Shown here in pieces: positions 24,047 to 34,529 of a stretch of 64,000 bases of DNA. Made by a program: the position numbers and the translations under genes. Source of the stretch: Ophioderma brevispina. Its lineage: Eukaryota > Echinodermata > Ophiuroidea > Amphilepidida > Ophiodermatidae. Each line of letters opens with the position of its first letter. Position 1 is the stretch's first letter. The notes beneath the pieces were generated by a model. It made no database searches, was not told the origin of the DNA, and saw only the letters and a program-made list of their open reading frames with translations. The stretch covers positions 1 through 64,000 of the forward strand of contig JAMKCH010010148.1 in the NCBI GenBank assembly GCA_023653785.1, read 5' to 3'.

Positions 24047-25410
24047 ATGCTTTCAGATGCTAAAAATTCCATTAAGCTCACACAGTTTGCGGACGATACT
24101 ACTTTAATTTTGGATGGTTCAAAAGAGTCCTTGGTGCACTCAATCAAACTTATTTTAAATTTTGGTAAAGTGTCTGGATTAGTGTTAAATTACTCCAAAT
24201 CATCAATTTTAAGAATTGGCTCCATTAAAAATGAGGATACAATTTACCTTCCAGAGAAGAATTTTATATGGTCTAAAGGCCCAATCAAATTTTTGGGTAT
24301 TTATATTTCTTTAAGTCGCTGTGAGATTTTTAATTTAAATTATGAGGCCCATTTTAAGAAAATAAGCAACACCCTAAACATCTGGTCTCAAAGGGGTTTA
24401 ACCCCAATTGGCAGGGTAGCTGTGATAAAATCCTTAGCAATTTCACATCTTACTTATTTATTGTCGATTTTACCAAATCCACCAGATGAGTTTTTGAAGA
24501 GAGTTGAGAGATTATTGTTCAAGTTTATTTGGAGTGGTAAACAAGATAAGATAAGTAGAGATTCTATGTACAACAAGATTGATGAGGGTGGTTTGAATAT
24601 GACCAATATTTTTCTTTTTAAAGATGCTATAAAAATTGTATGGGTGAAACGTTATCTTGATAATAACAAGGGAAAGTGGAAACTTTTATTGGCAAGAGAA
24701 ATTTAGAAACTTGGTGGTGACTGGATTTGGCAGTGCTTTCCGAGAGAGATTTCAGATTTTGATTTGAGTAAAATTAGTAATGTTTTTTAAAAGATATTTT
24801 TAAAAGCTGGTTTAAATTAAGAGATGTGTATAGTCCTAAGAAGTGCGACAAGGTGCTTTGGTATAACTCAAATATTCGTGTCAATAATAAGTGCGTTTTC
24901 TATCGCAATTGGAGCAAACAAAAGGTTAATTTCATTTCTGATCTTATTCATAATGATCATCTCATGAGTTTCTCTGCAGGGATATTTATCCCAATATCAA
25001 GTGTAACTTTATTCAGTATTATGGTATCCTTAGGGCCATTCAGAAAAATTGTAAAGCTGATTGTGCAGCTTTGTTTACAACCAGTGGTAAAAGGGAGGAA
25101 CCAGATCACCTGTTGTCACAATTGTTAAAGGAGCATAGAGTATGTAAATTTGCATATGAATGCTTGATCGGGACAGAGTGTGTGCCCTATCTCACAGCAG
25201 TATTGGAATTCCAGAGTGAATGATCTTTTTGATCAGCTAGATCCAATTGACAATTGGGGTAAAGTGTATACAATGGCTTTTAAATGCACTTTGGATACAT
25301 ATTCTAGATATTTTCAGTTTAAAATGATTCATAATATTTTGCCAACAAATAGTTTTTTGAAAAGAATTGGTTTGAGTGATGATGAAAATTGTGCTTTTTG
25401 TACTCGATGA
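24047..25410 (+). pseudogene. L1/Tx1-like retrotransposon RT and C-terminal region
   Basis: A 219-codon open frame (24047-24706) starts just before the catalytic Q-F-A-D-D-T-T (FADD at 24086-24097). It continues through SGLVLNYSK, KFLGIYISL, LNIWSQRGLTPIGR and LLFKFIWSGK, all hallmarks of the L1 RT palm and thumb. Further C-terminal parts lie in shifted frames: VLWYNSNIRVNNK (about 24845-24895) and KVYTMAFKCTLDTYSRYFQF with a C-A-F-C knuckle start (25390-25401). The N-terminal endonuclease and early RT are missing, a typical 5' truncation. Two to three frame breaks make it inactive. Confidence 0.85.
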
Positions 25411-25419
25411 ATGTAAAGA

Positions 25420-26019
25420 TGAAACTATAAAACTCTAATGTAGTGAAGGTATGTAACCAAAGCCTTTTCAACAAAATAATCCTCCTGGATTAGTAATTGA
25501 TTTTTGACCGAGTAATGTATTACTGATTTCTTAAATTTATTTGTTTGACGATGTTTATGAATGAAGAGACACATATTTTAAAAACCAGATTGTCCACATG
25601 ACTCGAGTATAAACACGAAAAGGACACGAAAGTGAGATGCTATACCTTACCGCATTTGTGGAGGTTACTCTTATTATCGCAAATATCACTCTACAATGTG
25701 CAAGGATTTATCACAATAGAAAACAATGGGGATAACCCATCAGCCCTTTTACACCAGACAGAACAACATCTGGCATTCTTATTCAGTGGGCGGGGTTGGT
25801 AAGCAAACACGCAATATCATTGGTTGTTGCCTATCTTATATGAGACGATATTGGATAGTGCGTCGCCGCGTAAGTGCTTACGCGCGCCTTGTATAAGGTT
25901 ACGCACTGCACGCAGGCAGTACGGGTTGGTTCATTTTTTACAGCGGGGGAATATCTTTGTTTTTGAAACTAATATTATTGAAATAAAACTATTTTTGGTG
26001 ATTAAAACAACCAAAACTA
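25420..26019. other. No gene recognised; CG-rich stem near 25.86-25.91 kb
   Basis: GCGCCGCG-type dinucleotides and a CGCGTAAGTGCTTACGCGCG palindrome (25867-25886) are the only structure noted. No domain-bearing frame. Confidence 0.45.
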
Positions 26020-26209
26020 AAAAGAATGAGAATAAAAGATAGGATGTTGTTTTGCCTATCTAATATCGTGTCATATTGGACTGGGCAGATTTTATCGTAG
26101 TGGATACCGGCTGCGCCGGGAGCCACTACTCAAAATATTGGACTGCCCATCCAATATGAAGATATTAGATAGGCAAAACAACAAATCTACTTTTATCTCT
26201 AATTCTTTA
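26020..26209. mobile_element. 190-bp full-length palindrome (foldback MITE)
   Basis: The whole segment folds on itself. AAAGAATGAGAATAAAAG at the left pairs with the complement of CTTTTATCTCTAATTCTTT at the right. GTTGTTTTGCCTATCTAATATC (26046-26067) is perfectly matched by 26161-26182. CATATTGGA and GGGCAG blocks also pair, around a GGCTGCGCCGG centre near 26114. Arms are about 90 bases with small mismatches. No coding content. Confidence 0.85.
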
Positions 26210-27540
26210 ATGATGAACATTAGCGCAGACAATTAAATAGAGACCTTGTTATGCAGTTCAAAGAAGGAGTTTTGAAACCCAACTACACACAGACGTAGAA
26301 TCGAGGGTATACATAAAAAAATGTACAGAATCAAGGAGGGAGAGAAACCCAAAGCTAAATTTGCCATAGTATAATTAAGCAATATGCCCCTTGTAAATTT
26401 GTAACCAATATGTACCCTTGCACAATGTGCCACCGTGAGATGGAGCAGAGAGGGAGAGGAAGCCCAACCTTCTACACAGGGACAAAGTGTTTAAGTTTTC
26501 ACTTAATACATCTCTATTTACCACTAGAATTAGGCGGTGAGGGATAAAGAAATAATGAAATTTAGTACCAGGCATTTACATGTCCTCTAATATCCATGCT
26601 TGTCACACATAAGGGAGGACCCAACCATTCAATTTAGACGGGTGGTAAACATCTAAATATATTTAAATATTCAAGTGACCAATGGCAGCTGTGCTTCTAT
26701 ATTTATAAGAATGTCATACAACTCTTAAAGCTTCATAATAACTTTTAAGCACTTGAAATAATGACACATGTTTTAAATTATACTTATATTATTAAAGTAT
26801 CACCAAATTAACATATACGACAAAAGAGAGAATTTTGTAACCAAATGGGTGGGTGGGTGGGTTTTAGACACAACCTCCACGATGAATATGAATTGGTATA
26901 GGCTAGTGAATGAACACAAATAACCGACGTGACGACCAGAGCAACAACGTAACCTGATTGGCTAACAGGGTGGCACCGAAACGGAACAAAGGGAGAGAGG
27001 CACAAGGGACAGTCTTGACACAACAAGGGGTGCACATAATAATGTGGGCCTCTCGCATTGGACAAAGGCGTTTATATTGAATACTTCGACAACAAGTTAA
27101 CTCAATTATCTGTTAGGAAAAACGGTTATATCTACAGGTTGCACGGTTGAAGGGAAACCTTTGATTTTATAGTGTTTTAAAGATTGGGTTAAAAGTAATT
27201 GATAAGGGCAGAGAAAACATATTGCATCCAAGAACGGATAGAAGGAATTTTCATGTAAAAAAATGGAGTTTGATTTGAGAACTGAACTCTCATGCGGAAA
27301 GGGCCGCAAGTTGATGGGTCTGTAAAAGCATGGCATTGATTTGTGTGTTGTAGTGGATGTAGGGTATGTATTTGGTTTGGCTTTGGTGAGGTCTGGTGGT
27401 CCTTTTATGTATGCTTTTTCCCAACCACTAGCCACGTCAAGGTATAAAGAAAAAAAAAAAGAAAAAAAGTTTTTCACGATGTCATCGCATTATATAGGAT
27501 CTCAAGTTGTGTTTGATAGTGTGAAAACAGGGATATATCA
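26210..27540. other. No gene recognised
   Basis: A few small open frames on the minus strand (26233-26575, 26808-27065, 27106-27477) lack recognisable domains. A (GGGT)n run is at 26847-26862 and an A-rich run at 27447-27470. Confidence 0.4.
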
Positions 27541-27544
27541 TAAC

Positions 27545-27700
27545 ATTTAGAGGATTTTGAGATCGACAAACAGTTTGAGGTATGGTAACAGGGGAAAGTT
27601 ATTGCATGTGTTTTTGCATACTTCACATCCGTTAATGACAACATGTAAATAGACATTTTTTTTTGGTGGGAGTTATGCTTAGCAGAACTAGTAAATCAAT
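27545..27700 (-). repeat. Paralogous empty site for the TTAA MITE
   Basis: Minus-strand copy of the repeat around 23434-23774. Here ACATGTTGTCATTAACGGAT continues straight into GTGAAGTATG, with no 333-bp insert. It supports precise insertion at 23434. Confidence 0.75.
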
Positions 27701-27756
27701 GAGGTAGAGGGTCAACAGATCGATTGTGGGTAGTGGGATTAACTAGTCCTGATGAT

Positions 27757-27812
27757 ATGACTAGATAGTCTTAAATTTTTTATGGCTGCTGTTATCTAGA
27801 CTATCTAGTCAT
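27757..27812. repeat. 15-bp perfect inverted repeat with 26-bp loop
   Basis: ATGACTAGATAGTCT (27757-27771) is the exact complement of AGACTATCTAGTCAT (27798-27812). Possibly a small MITE remnant or a cruciform; no other context. Confidence 0.8.
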
Positions 27813-28087
27813 GACGAGTTTGTGTATGTGAAAGTGCAATTTAAGCCAGATACACAGACAGCTTCTGCTCTAACTGCAAAGTGGCTTAAATATTCATTAT
27901 TGGCAATAAACGCTATATTGTAGGCATTCTTGAGAGTCTTCTGCATCATGTGATAACCATTTTCCAGATTTAAAATTCACATTATGAAATTTTCAGGTGA
28001 AACTTACCCTTGTTGTGTCTACATTGGGCTGCCAAATTTGGCAGCATGTGTACATGTTGACATGAACTTTTTTGGGAACAAATTGTA

Positions 28088-28370
28088 GCATCATCATCAT
28101 CAGTCGACTGCGCAGCAGGCGATCGCAAGTTTCCTCCAGTCACTTCTGTTTTGGGCCAAGTTGGAGATAGCCTTTGGTTGCAACATGTTGTTTGTATCCC
28201 CCAAGAGCTTTTGGATGTAGGAGAGATATGATGTTCTTTGTCGGCCTGGCTTCCTCTTGCCATGCGGTGGTGTGTAGAAAGCATATCCTACTAAGCTCTC
28301 CCTCTGGCATCCTTAGAATATGACCAAGAAAAGTAAGCTGTCTCAGTCTTACTCGGTTTACCAAATTGTA
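28088..28370 (-). pseudogene. C-terminal end of a non-LTR retrotransposon ORF2
   Basis: On the minus strand, RQLTFLGHILRMPEGEL matches the conserved RRLRWLGHVLRM motif near the ORF2 C terminus of RTE-like and related elements. After a frame change, SDWRKLAIACCAVD then a stop ends the frame, as in that family. A short (GAT)n run follows, consistent with a microsatellite-like 3' tail. Only the last 90 or so codons remain, so the copy is 5'-truncated and broken. Confidence 0.72.
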
Positions 28371-28384
28371 GCATCGGTTACAAA

Positions 28385-29320
28385 TTGGTAAGACAATTAT
28401 TCTACAGACTCTAGAGATGCTATGTATGTCAAAAGAAAATTTTTCTTTTTAATTAGGAAATATACATCTCAAAACATCTCAAACCTTAAATGGCATTGGA
28501 ACTCCACAGAAATAACTTATGGCACCAAAGATTATGTCCAAATTTTAAAAGATGATGCCATAAGTTACAATTATTGGAACTAGGGATATAACCCACTAAC
28601 ACAGAGGAAGGTGTATTGAAAACCATTGAAAACCACTGTATACATCTCCCCATTAGCAGTGTAGACACCAGATGCCATTTGTTTACATGCCTCAGTCTTT
28701 CTAAATACAATAAATATGAGCCCGACTTACCTAGAATCACATAGATATGATACCACATAATCCAATAGCATCCTAACATTTTTTCCAATGCTCATTATCA
28801 AGAAAATCAAGAGAAATTGGAAATTGTGCACACAGATTCAGAAGTTTCTGTGTTATTGTTGACATGAGAACAAAGGAAGATGTCAAGGAGTAGTTTCTCA
28901 CCCCAATCAATATTGCCATTATTGGGATAACTATTGAATGGGAGGTCAATCATGTTGTTTATGTTTTGGTGTGCAAGAGTGCACACACAATTGCACTTAT
29001 ACATTGTCCAATAATTAGTCTTTGTATTCAAGTAGTGCTACTCCTGTCAAATGAAAGTAAACAGTAAAATGATGTCAACAAAACATGCTCCTGTGTAATC
29101 CTATGTCTGTCCTTGTGTGTCTGAGGGTTTGTACTGAGCAAAGCTGAAGACACACATTCGATGGGTGTAAGGTAGAGGTATTCTGTTGAGGCTGCCGAAT
29201 TCATAGACTGGTGGCACAATACTAAATTCTTTCCGATATGTGGCTTGAGCCTTTAGAAAAGCTTATTCCCAAAATTTAATTTTGATGTCAATCTAGCTCA
29301 TACACTATGTCTATGTAGGT
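28385..29320. other. No gene recognised
   Basis: Unique-looking AT-rich sequence. Small open frames on the minus strand (28486-28788, 28807-29219) have no visible domain. Confidence 0.4.
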
Positions 29321-29322
29321 AT

Positions 29323-29515
29323 ACTATAGTGCATTTATCTTCCTCGAGTCAGTGACGTCAACACAGTCGATCACGCAGGCATTTCTTGCGCGCATCTAAG
29401 TGCCGGCTTTAAACACGCATGTGTGTACGCCAGCAATTTCAATCAACACTTGCGATTTAAAGCTGCGGCCACTGATATCGCACTGACGTCACTGAGGAAG
29501 ATAAATGAACTATAG
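29323..29515. mobile_element. 193-bp MITE with inverted ends
   Basis: The left end ACTATAGTGCATTTATCTTC and the complement of the right end ACTATAGTTCATTTATCTTC match at 19 of 20 positions. Both ends continue with CAGTGACGTCA. The interior is GC-richer than the flanks (CGCGCATCTAAGTGCCGG). No coding content. A target duplication could not be set, because ACTATAGT is itself palindromic. Confidence 0.75.
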
Positions 29516-29778
29516 TCCAGGGCTCATTGGAAAGAATTTTGTATTGCTTAGCCTTTGGCGGCTTTGGTAATTTTATAATCAAACAAATTGCTCATGATTC
29601 ATGAAATTGTACAACCACTTACTGCAATATTCAACCTTTCATTATCCACAGGTATAGTCCCAGAAGACCTAAAGTAAAAGTAGCGCAGGTCATGCCTATA
29701 AAAAGAAGATACTGAACTATTTTCAATAGATGCATGAGTTACATAAATGCATATGAAATACTAAAGCATAATGGTACA

Positions 29779-30319
29779 TTTTTTTAAGAGCGCCCCATTT
29801 TCAAATTTGATATTTTGGCACAGTTAACGTTGGTGATTGATCTAGGGAACTATAAATCCTGCTAACGAGATGCTAAAAAATGCGTATTTATCATAAATTA
29901 AGCGATTTTGTAATTAGAATTTTCGATCCCCAGATTAGGACTTAACGGCAGAGCTGGACATGCTATGTTTATGTCCGTCCATGATGAAAAAAAATAAGTG
30001 CCACCCCAAGAAAATAACCTCTAACTTGATTTGCCTGAACCAATAAACAACTAATGGATGATCCGTAACCGCTTACTAAGTGCTATTTCCCCTTTCCCGC
30101 TATTTCCCATTGGAAGGCCGTTCCAATCCAGCAGCCTTTGAATTATTTATCGGGATCCCGATATAATTATTCTAATTACAAATTCCTTAGTTTGTAAGTA
30201 CACAGACATTTTTCGAGCGTAACCCCTTCACAGGTATTGGTTTACTCTAGCCATTTACCACTGCCACCGTTTAAAAATCTCAATTTTTTGAAAATTTGGG
30301 GGCGCTCTTCAAAAAATGT
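29779..30319. mobile_element. About 540-bp inverted-end element inside the RT
   Basis: Left end TTTTTTTAAGAGCGCCCCAT and the complement of the right end TTTTTTGAAGAGCGCCCCCA match closely, with further pairing (TTTTCAAATTTGATATTTT). It interrupts the RT between EILKHN and KHFGFRKK. Ends may extend a few bases further (ACATTTTTT on both sides), so the target duplication is uncertain. No coding content. Confidence 0.75.
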
Positions 30320-30911
30320 GCTAATTTACTTTAATGAAAAACATTTTGGATTCAGAAAAAAAATCATTCAACTTATATGGCCATAATCAAATTAGATAAT
30401 AAAATCATACCTCAGTAGAAAACAATGAAACCAGGGCTGGAAAAAATGTAAATTTCCCGGGAAGCCGAATAGGATTTCCCGCCGCCGGGACAGCTTCAAC
30501 ATAAAATTGTGTATTCTTCACCTCCAAATTGAGTCCTAAGGGTCCAGGGGATCGGCATTTAGAAAACCAACAGCTTTCACGCGCGATTTTTAGGCATTAT
30601 GCATTTTTTGTCTCGCACGATTTTCGGCACTTAGGCGTTTTTTTTTTTTTTTTCTCGTACTGGATAAATTGGAATGTTTTTGTGCCAAAATAAGTGCTGA
30701 AAATTCACCAAATCCGCGTAATTATGCACCTAAACTAAAGGGTCCTGGTAGACGACCATATCCAAGAAGTGTAAACCAATCAATCAATCGATCATGTTGA
30801 TCACAAAAAAGGTCACCTTACCTATAATTCCCTCCCAGACCCTCTTTAAAATGATGAGTAAATGAATACAAATATTCCCGAAGCATGTCAATCATAATTG
30901 CTTGGCCCGAC

Positions 30912-31333
30912 CAGGGGGGGTAGGACACGATCTGCTCGATTTGGGCATTGGGGATTTCCAAACGGTAATTTGTGGAACTGCTACGTGCATTTACTATGGC
31001 AGTCTCGGTCCCAGTGACATTAAAAATCATCTCTTAAACCTTTGTTCAAAAGATCTTAGTAATATCATGATAAATTAAGAAAAAATTATTGAATTCAAAA
31101 TCCGTCAGGGTTAGTGGATTAACCCCGCTGCAAAATAGTGTAATTTCCAATAACTGTCATTTAGATTTAAATATTCGTGACCAGGCCTAGTCTTCAGTCA
31201 AGTCTGTGTGTAACCGTTCGATATGCGTAAGAGCGCCCTCCTACAGTTAAGTCTTTGAAACAGACTAGCACCCGGAAGTTGATGTCATTTTGAATTTGCT
31301 GTTGCTGTTAGGTTGGCATGTCCTACCCCCCTG
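30912..31333. mobile_element. 422-bp hAT-type MITE nested in the larger element
   Basis: Starts CAGGGGGGGTAGGACACGAT and ends ATGTCCTACCCCCCTG, inverted ends of about 16 bp. Flanked by GGCCCGAC at 30904-30911 and 31334-31341, a perfect 8-bp duplication. The uninterrupted copy of the host element near 23040 has a single GGCCCGAC, confirming the insertion. A second copy lies inverted at 34530-34958. No open frame of transposase type. Confidence 0.9.
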
Positions 31334-31974
31334 GGCCCGACACTGTCTCGCCAATCGTATATAGCGCTTTTGTGTTCTTTCCTAGTTCAGTATTTACAAT
31401 AAAGCAATTACCTTGCCCCCATGTATTAAATGGATCAAAACAAACAACACAGTGAACATAACTTCCATTCATATATTGCAAGTAAACAAAAATAAATAAC
31501 GGTAATTAAGTCGGAATTATTTTTAAAAAATCATTTCAGAAATGACTAACATAGATTTGAAATATAAATAAATCATCATGTGTTTTTATTGCTAAAATAC
31601 GTCATATTAGCTTGAAAAAACTGTACAAAATGGCCGACGACGAACCCCAACGGCATGGCCCACGCAGTGATATTTGACACAAAACAAATGATTTAGAAGT
31701 AAATTAGAACTCAGTTTAGAATCTTAACCGGTATTGCAAATTTGTGGTCAGAAATTACACGTGGGTGACGTGATTACCTGTGGTCATGAGCTGAAAAGTC
31801 ATGATAGATCAGTATAGTTGAAAGCTTAGACTGGCTTGGGGAATTTCCCGGACCATTTTTTAATCATCAATGTTTTTCCCGCGGTACAGCAGTTCAGACC
31901 AGCCAGCTGGCTGTACGGAGCCGCGGATAACTACAAGAAATTAGAACCCGACGTGACATTTCGGGAATTCATTT

Positions 31975-32100
31975 ATTTATATTTATTTATTTTCGGACCT
32001 TAATTTTGGAGAAAAAAACGACTCGTACTTCAATTTTATTCCTTTTATTTTTATTTTCTTCTCTCTCTCATTTTCTTTTTCTTTCTACCTCCTCATTTCC
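31975..32100. repeat. ATTT-rich and polypyrimidine tract
   Basis: ATTTATTTAT runs followed by a CTTTTATTTTTATTTTCTTC-like polypyrimidine stretch with (TC)n at 32061-32069. It lies within the hAT-type element. Confidence 0.7.
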
Positions 32101-32689
32101 CGCGAGGATGCAAGATTTTCCCGGGAAGGAGCTTCCCAAATTCCCCACTTTTTCCTGCCCTGAATGAAACAACAATTGGGATTTTTTTAGACCTGTCAAA
32201 AGCATTTGACACTATTGACCACAATATTTTACTTCATAAATTAAACCATTATGAATTCTGGGGAATTGTTTATACATGGTTTGCTAATTATTTAAGCAAT
32301 AGAAAGCAGTTTGTAAGATATAACTCTAATCAGTCCCAATTCAAAAATATACTTTGTGGTGTTCCTCAAGGATCCATACTTGGCCCCTTATTATTTACTA
32401 TATGTTAATGATATTACTAATTGTTCAAATGTATTAGATTTTATATTATTTGCAGATTATACAACTATCACGTATTCACACATAGATATTGAGTCTAAAC
32501 TCAACAATTAATAACGAATTGGTTGAATTAAGCAACTGGTTTAGAGCTAATAAAGTGTCCGATAGTGCTTCAAAAACAAACAAGGCGTCTCGAACCACAA
32601 AGGTACCCCGCCCAGTGCAGTAGCTAAAGAACAAGAAGCAACTATTTTAAGATCTCAGGGAAGATTGTGATAAAATAAGTGGGTCTTTG

Positions 32690-33385
32690 ACCACTGAGCA
32701 CATGACCTCCAAAATTGAACTGTTGACCACATACCCAACCAAGTTTCATTCTCCTACCACATGATTTTTGATTTGTCCTGAATGGACCCCGACAGACTTC
32801 AAAAATTTCGGCATTGAATGTTGACCACATTCATAGTGTCATCCTCCAATCATATGAGTAGTAATTGAACGTGAATTACCCAACATGATCTTGAAATGAC
32901 CTCCAAATTTTTCTGCACTGACTGCTGGCACAACCACCAAGATTCATCATCATACCACAACAGATAAAGTTTTACCTTTTTTGACCTTGATGACCCCATG
33001 ACCTTGAAATGATCTTCGAAAAGTTTGGCACTGAATGTTGACCACACCCGCAAGTTCACCCTCCTACCACGTGTATAGTGATTTGACCTTGAACTGACCC
33101 CACATGGACCCTTGAAATGGACCTCAAATTTTTTGGCACTGAATATTGACCACACCTGCCCAATTTTAACCCTATACCACCTGTGTAGGATTTGACCTGG
33201 ATGACTCCGCCCATGACCTTGAAATGACTTCAAAATTTTTGGCACTGGAAGTTGACCACACCCACCATTTTCATCCTACCACATGTTAAGTGATTTGACC
33301 TGAATAACCTTGCGTGACCTTCAAATGACCTTCAAAAGTTTCGCCACTGAATGTTGGACACACCCACAAAATTTCATCATCCTTC
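32690..33385. repeat. About 105-bp tandem array rich in TGACC
   Basis: Roughly seven diverged units. Each has TTGACCACACCC, a CATCCTACCAC block, GATTTGACCT, then GACCTTGAAATGACCT and TTTTTGGCACTGAATG. Unit starts fall near 32734, 32824, 32930, 33037, 33146, 33252 and 33352. TGACCTTGA recurs several times. It reads without stops for only short stretches, so it is non-coding. Confidence 0.8.
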
Positions 33386-33800
33386 AGTGTTTATAACAAT
33401 TTACCTCCATCTTTTCCTATTTTTGACCGCATTGACCTTTTGACCAATGCATGACCCTCCTCCGAAATCATCCGCCGCCTACTTGAATGACAGCTATGGT
33501 GCGAAGATGGACACCTACTTGCTCCAATCAAAAGATATCGTGTTGACAAGTTTATTATACTATTTAGCCCCACCTTTTGCCCAGGTCAATGTGCACATTT
33601 GACCCTATTTTTGACCACATTTGACCTTTGACCCATGTCACATGACCACTTTTGTATCCCACCCACCGCCTATTTGAGATACATCTATTTTGCGAAGATG
33701 ACATCCACACTTGCTTGTTCCAAAGATATCGCGAGGACGCACACACACACAGACGGCTAGCATTTCTGCTAGTCCCCCTTTCGCCAACAAAAGTTTGCAA
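33386..33800. repeat. Diverged continuation: TGACC-rich repeat ending in CA run and CTAGCA hairpin
   Basis: Two diverged copies of a block containing TTGACC, TGCGAAGATG, ACACTTGCTTGTTCCAAAGA (the first copy reads ACCTACTTGCTCCAATCAAA) and TATCG occur about 200 bases apart. A (CA)n run at 33738-33751 and GCTAGCATTTCTGCTAG (33757-33773) close the segment. Most likely the end of the same repeat family as the 105-bp array. Confidence 0.55.
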
Positions 33801-34529
33801 GGGGACCAATTATATGGTTTTAGGAACTCCGTATATGACAGCACATATTGATGCTGAAAATCTTCAAATAATTTTCTACATGTCAACCAATTAAATATCA
33901 TTCTTATGCTTTGTCTTTACAAGAGGATCTTCACCTCCCGTTAATTTGGTCCATCAAATTAACATAATTTGCAAGAAGTTTTGTGTTGCAAAAATTTGAA
34001 TGAAATTGGATTGTTTTGAAAACTGGCTTGATATGAATAAGTGACTAAAGTAAATAAAAATCTTCATGTCATTATAGCTAAACAGTTGTCATATAAGGGT
34101 GCAAATGTTGACATTTAATGGACGTGTGTCCATCAAAATATGTAATGTTTGCATTATTAAAGGAAGGAGGATTTGAGGGGAAAATTGCCTTTGAAACCAA
34201 AATGATTTTTGGAACCATGTGTCTTGCCATGAAACATTCTAATTAAAACACTAAAATGCCCAAAATTAACTTCAATATTTAAGATTTCACATTCTTGGAC
34301 AAAATGGGGAAGATCGTCCCCTTTCGCATGAACATGCCATCTTATTTTGTAGTAGGATCAAGAAGGATATTTTCTCTACATAACAGTACACTTTAACCAA
34401 TATTGGTTAAAAGCTAAAAAAAAACTGCCAATTAAACTCGGGTTAAATGTCAATCAAATCCCCAACTAAGCATATCACACCTTTACCACTGTACAGACTC
34501 TATGTACATTGTTGTGTTTCCATAGATTC
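33801..34529. other. No gene recognised
   Basis: AT-rich unique-looking sequence without domain-bearing frames. Confidence 0.45.

Larger units (their letters stand above)
30432..32162. mobile_element. hAT-type non-autonomous element with perfect 8-bp target duplication
   Basis: Begins CAGGGCTGGAAAAA and ends with the complement of CAGGGCAGGAAAAA, followed inward by paired CCCGGGAAG blocks. It is flanked by AATGAAAC at 30424-30431 and 32163-32170, an exact 8-bp duplication as made by hAT transposases. It sits within the RT frame. Length is 1,731 bp including a nested 422-bp MITE. I see no transposase. An ATG with good context (31630, M-A-D-D-E-P-Q-R-H-G) gives only about 15 codons. A partial copy is at 22660-23265. 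Confidence 0.88.
29560..32600 (+). pseudogene. Jockey/CR1-superfamily RT split by two DNA transposons
   Basis: RT read in order: HEIVQPLTAIFNLSLSTGIV then PEDLK (29605-29670); SYINAYEILKHN (about 29730-29770); [insert 29779-30319]; NEKHFGFRKK then HSTYMAIIK (about 30335-30400); [hAT-type insert 30432-32162]; ETTIGIFLDLSKAFDTIDHN (about 32165-32230); GVPQGSILGPLLF (about 32357-32395); and F-A-D-Y-T-T (32449-32466), where the family has F-A-D-D. NWFRANKVS follows near 32540. Removing the hAT insert and one target copy rejoins the frame. The second catalytic Asp is Tyr here, and other frameshifts exist, so it is inactive. Confidence 0.82.

Noticed and set aside
31630..31680. Captured host gene start (M-A-D-D-E-P-Q-R-H-G) inside the hAT-type element
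   Set aside because: Good start context but only about 15 codons before a stop, and no splice donor that I trust.
32690..33385. CRISPR-like array
   Set aside because: Repeats and intervening sequence diverge together with no constant repeat or unique spacers, and the genome is eukaryotic.
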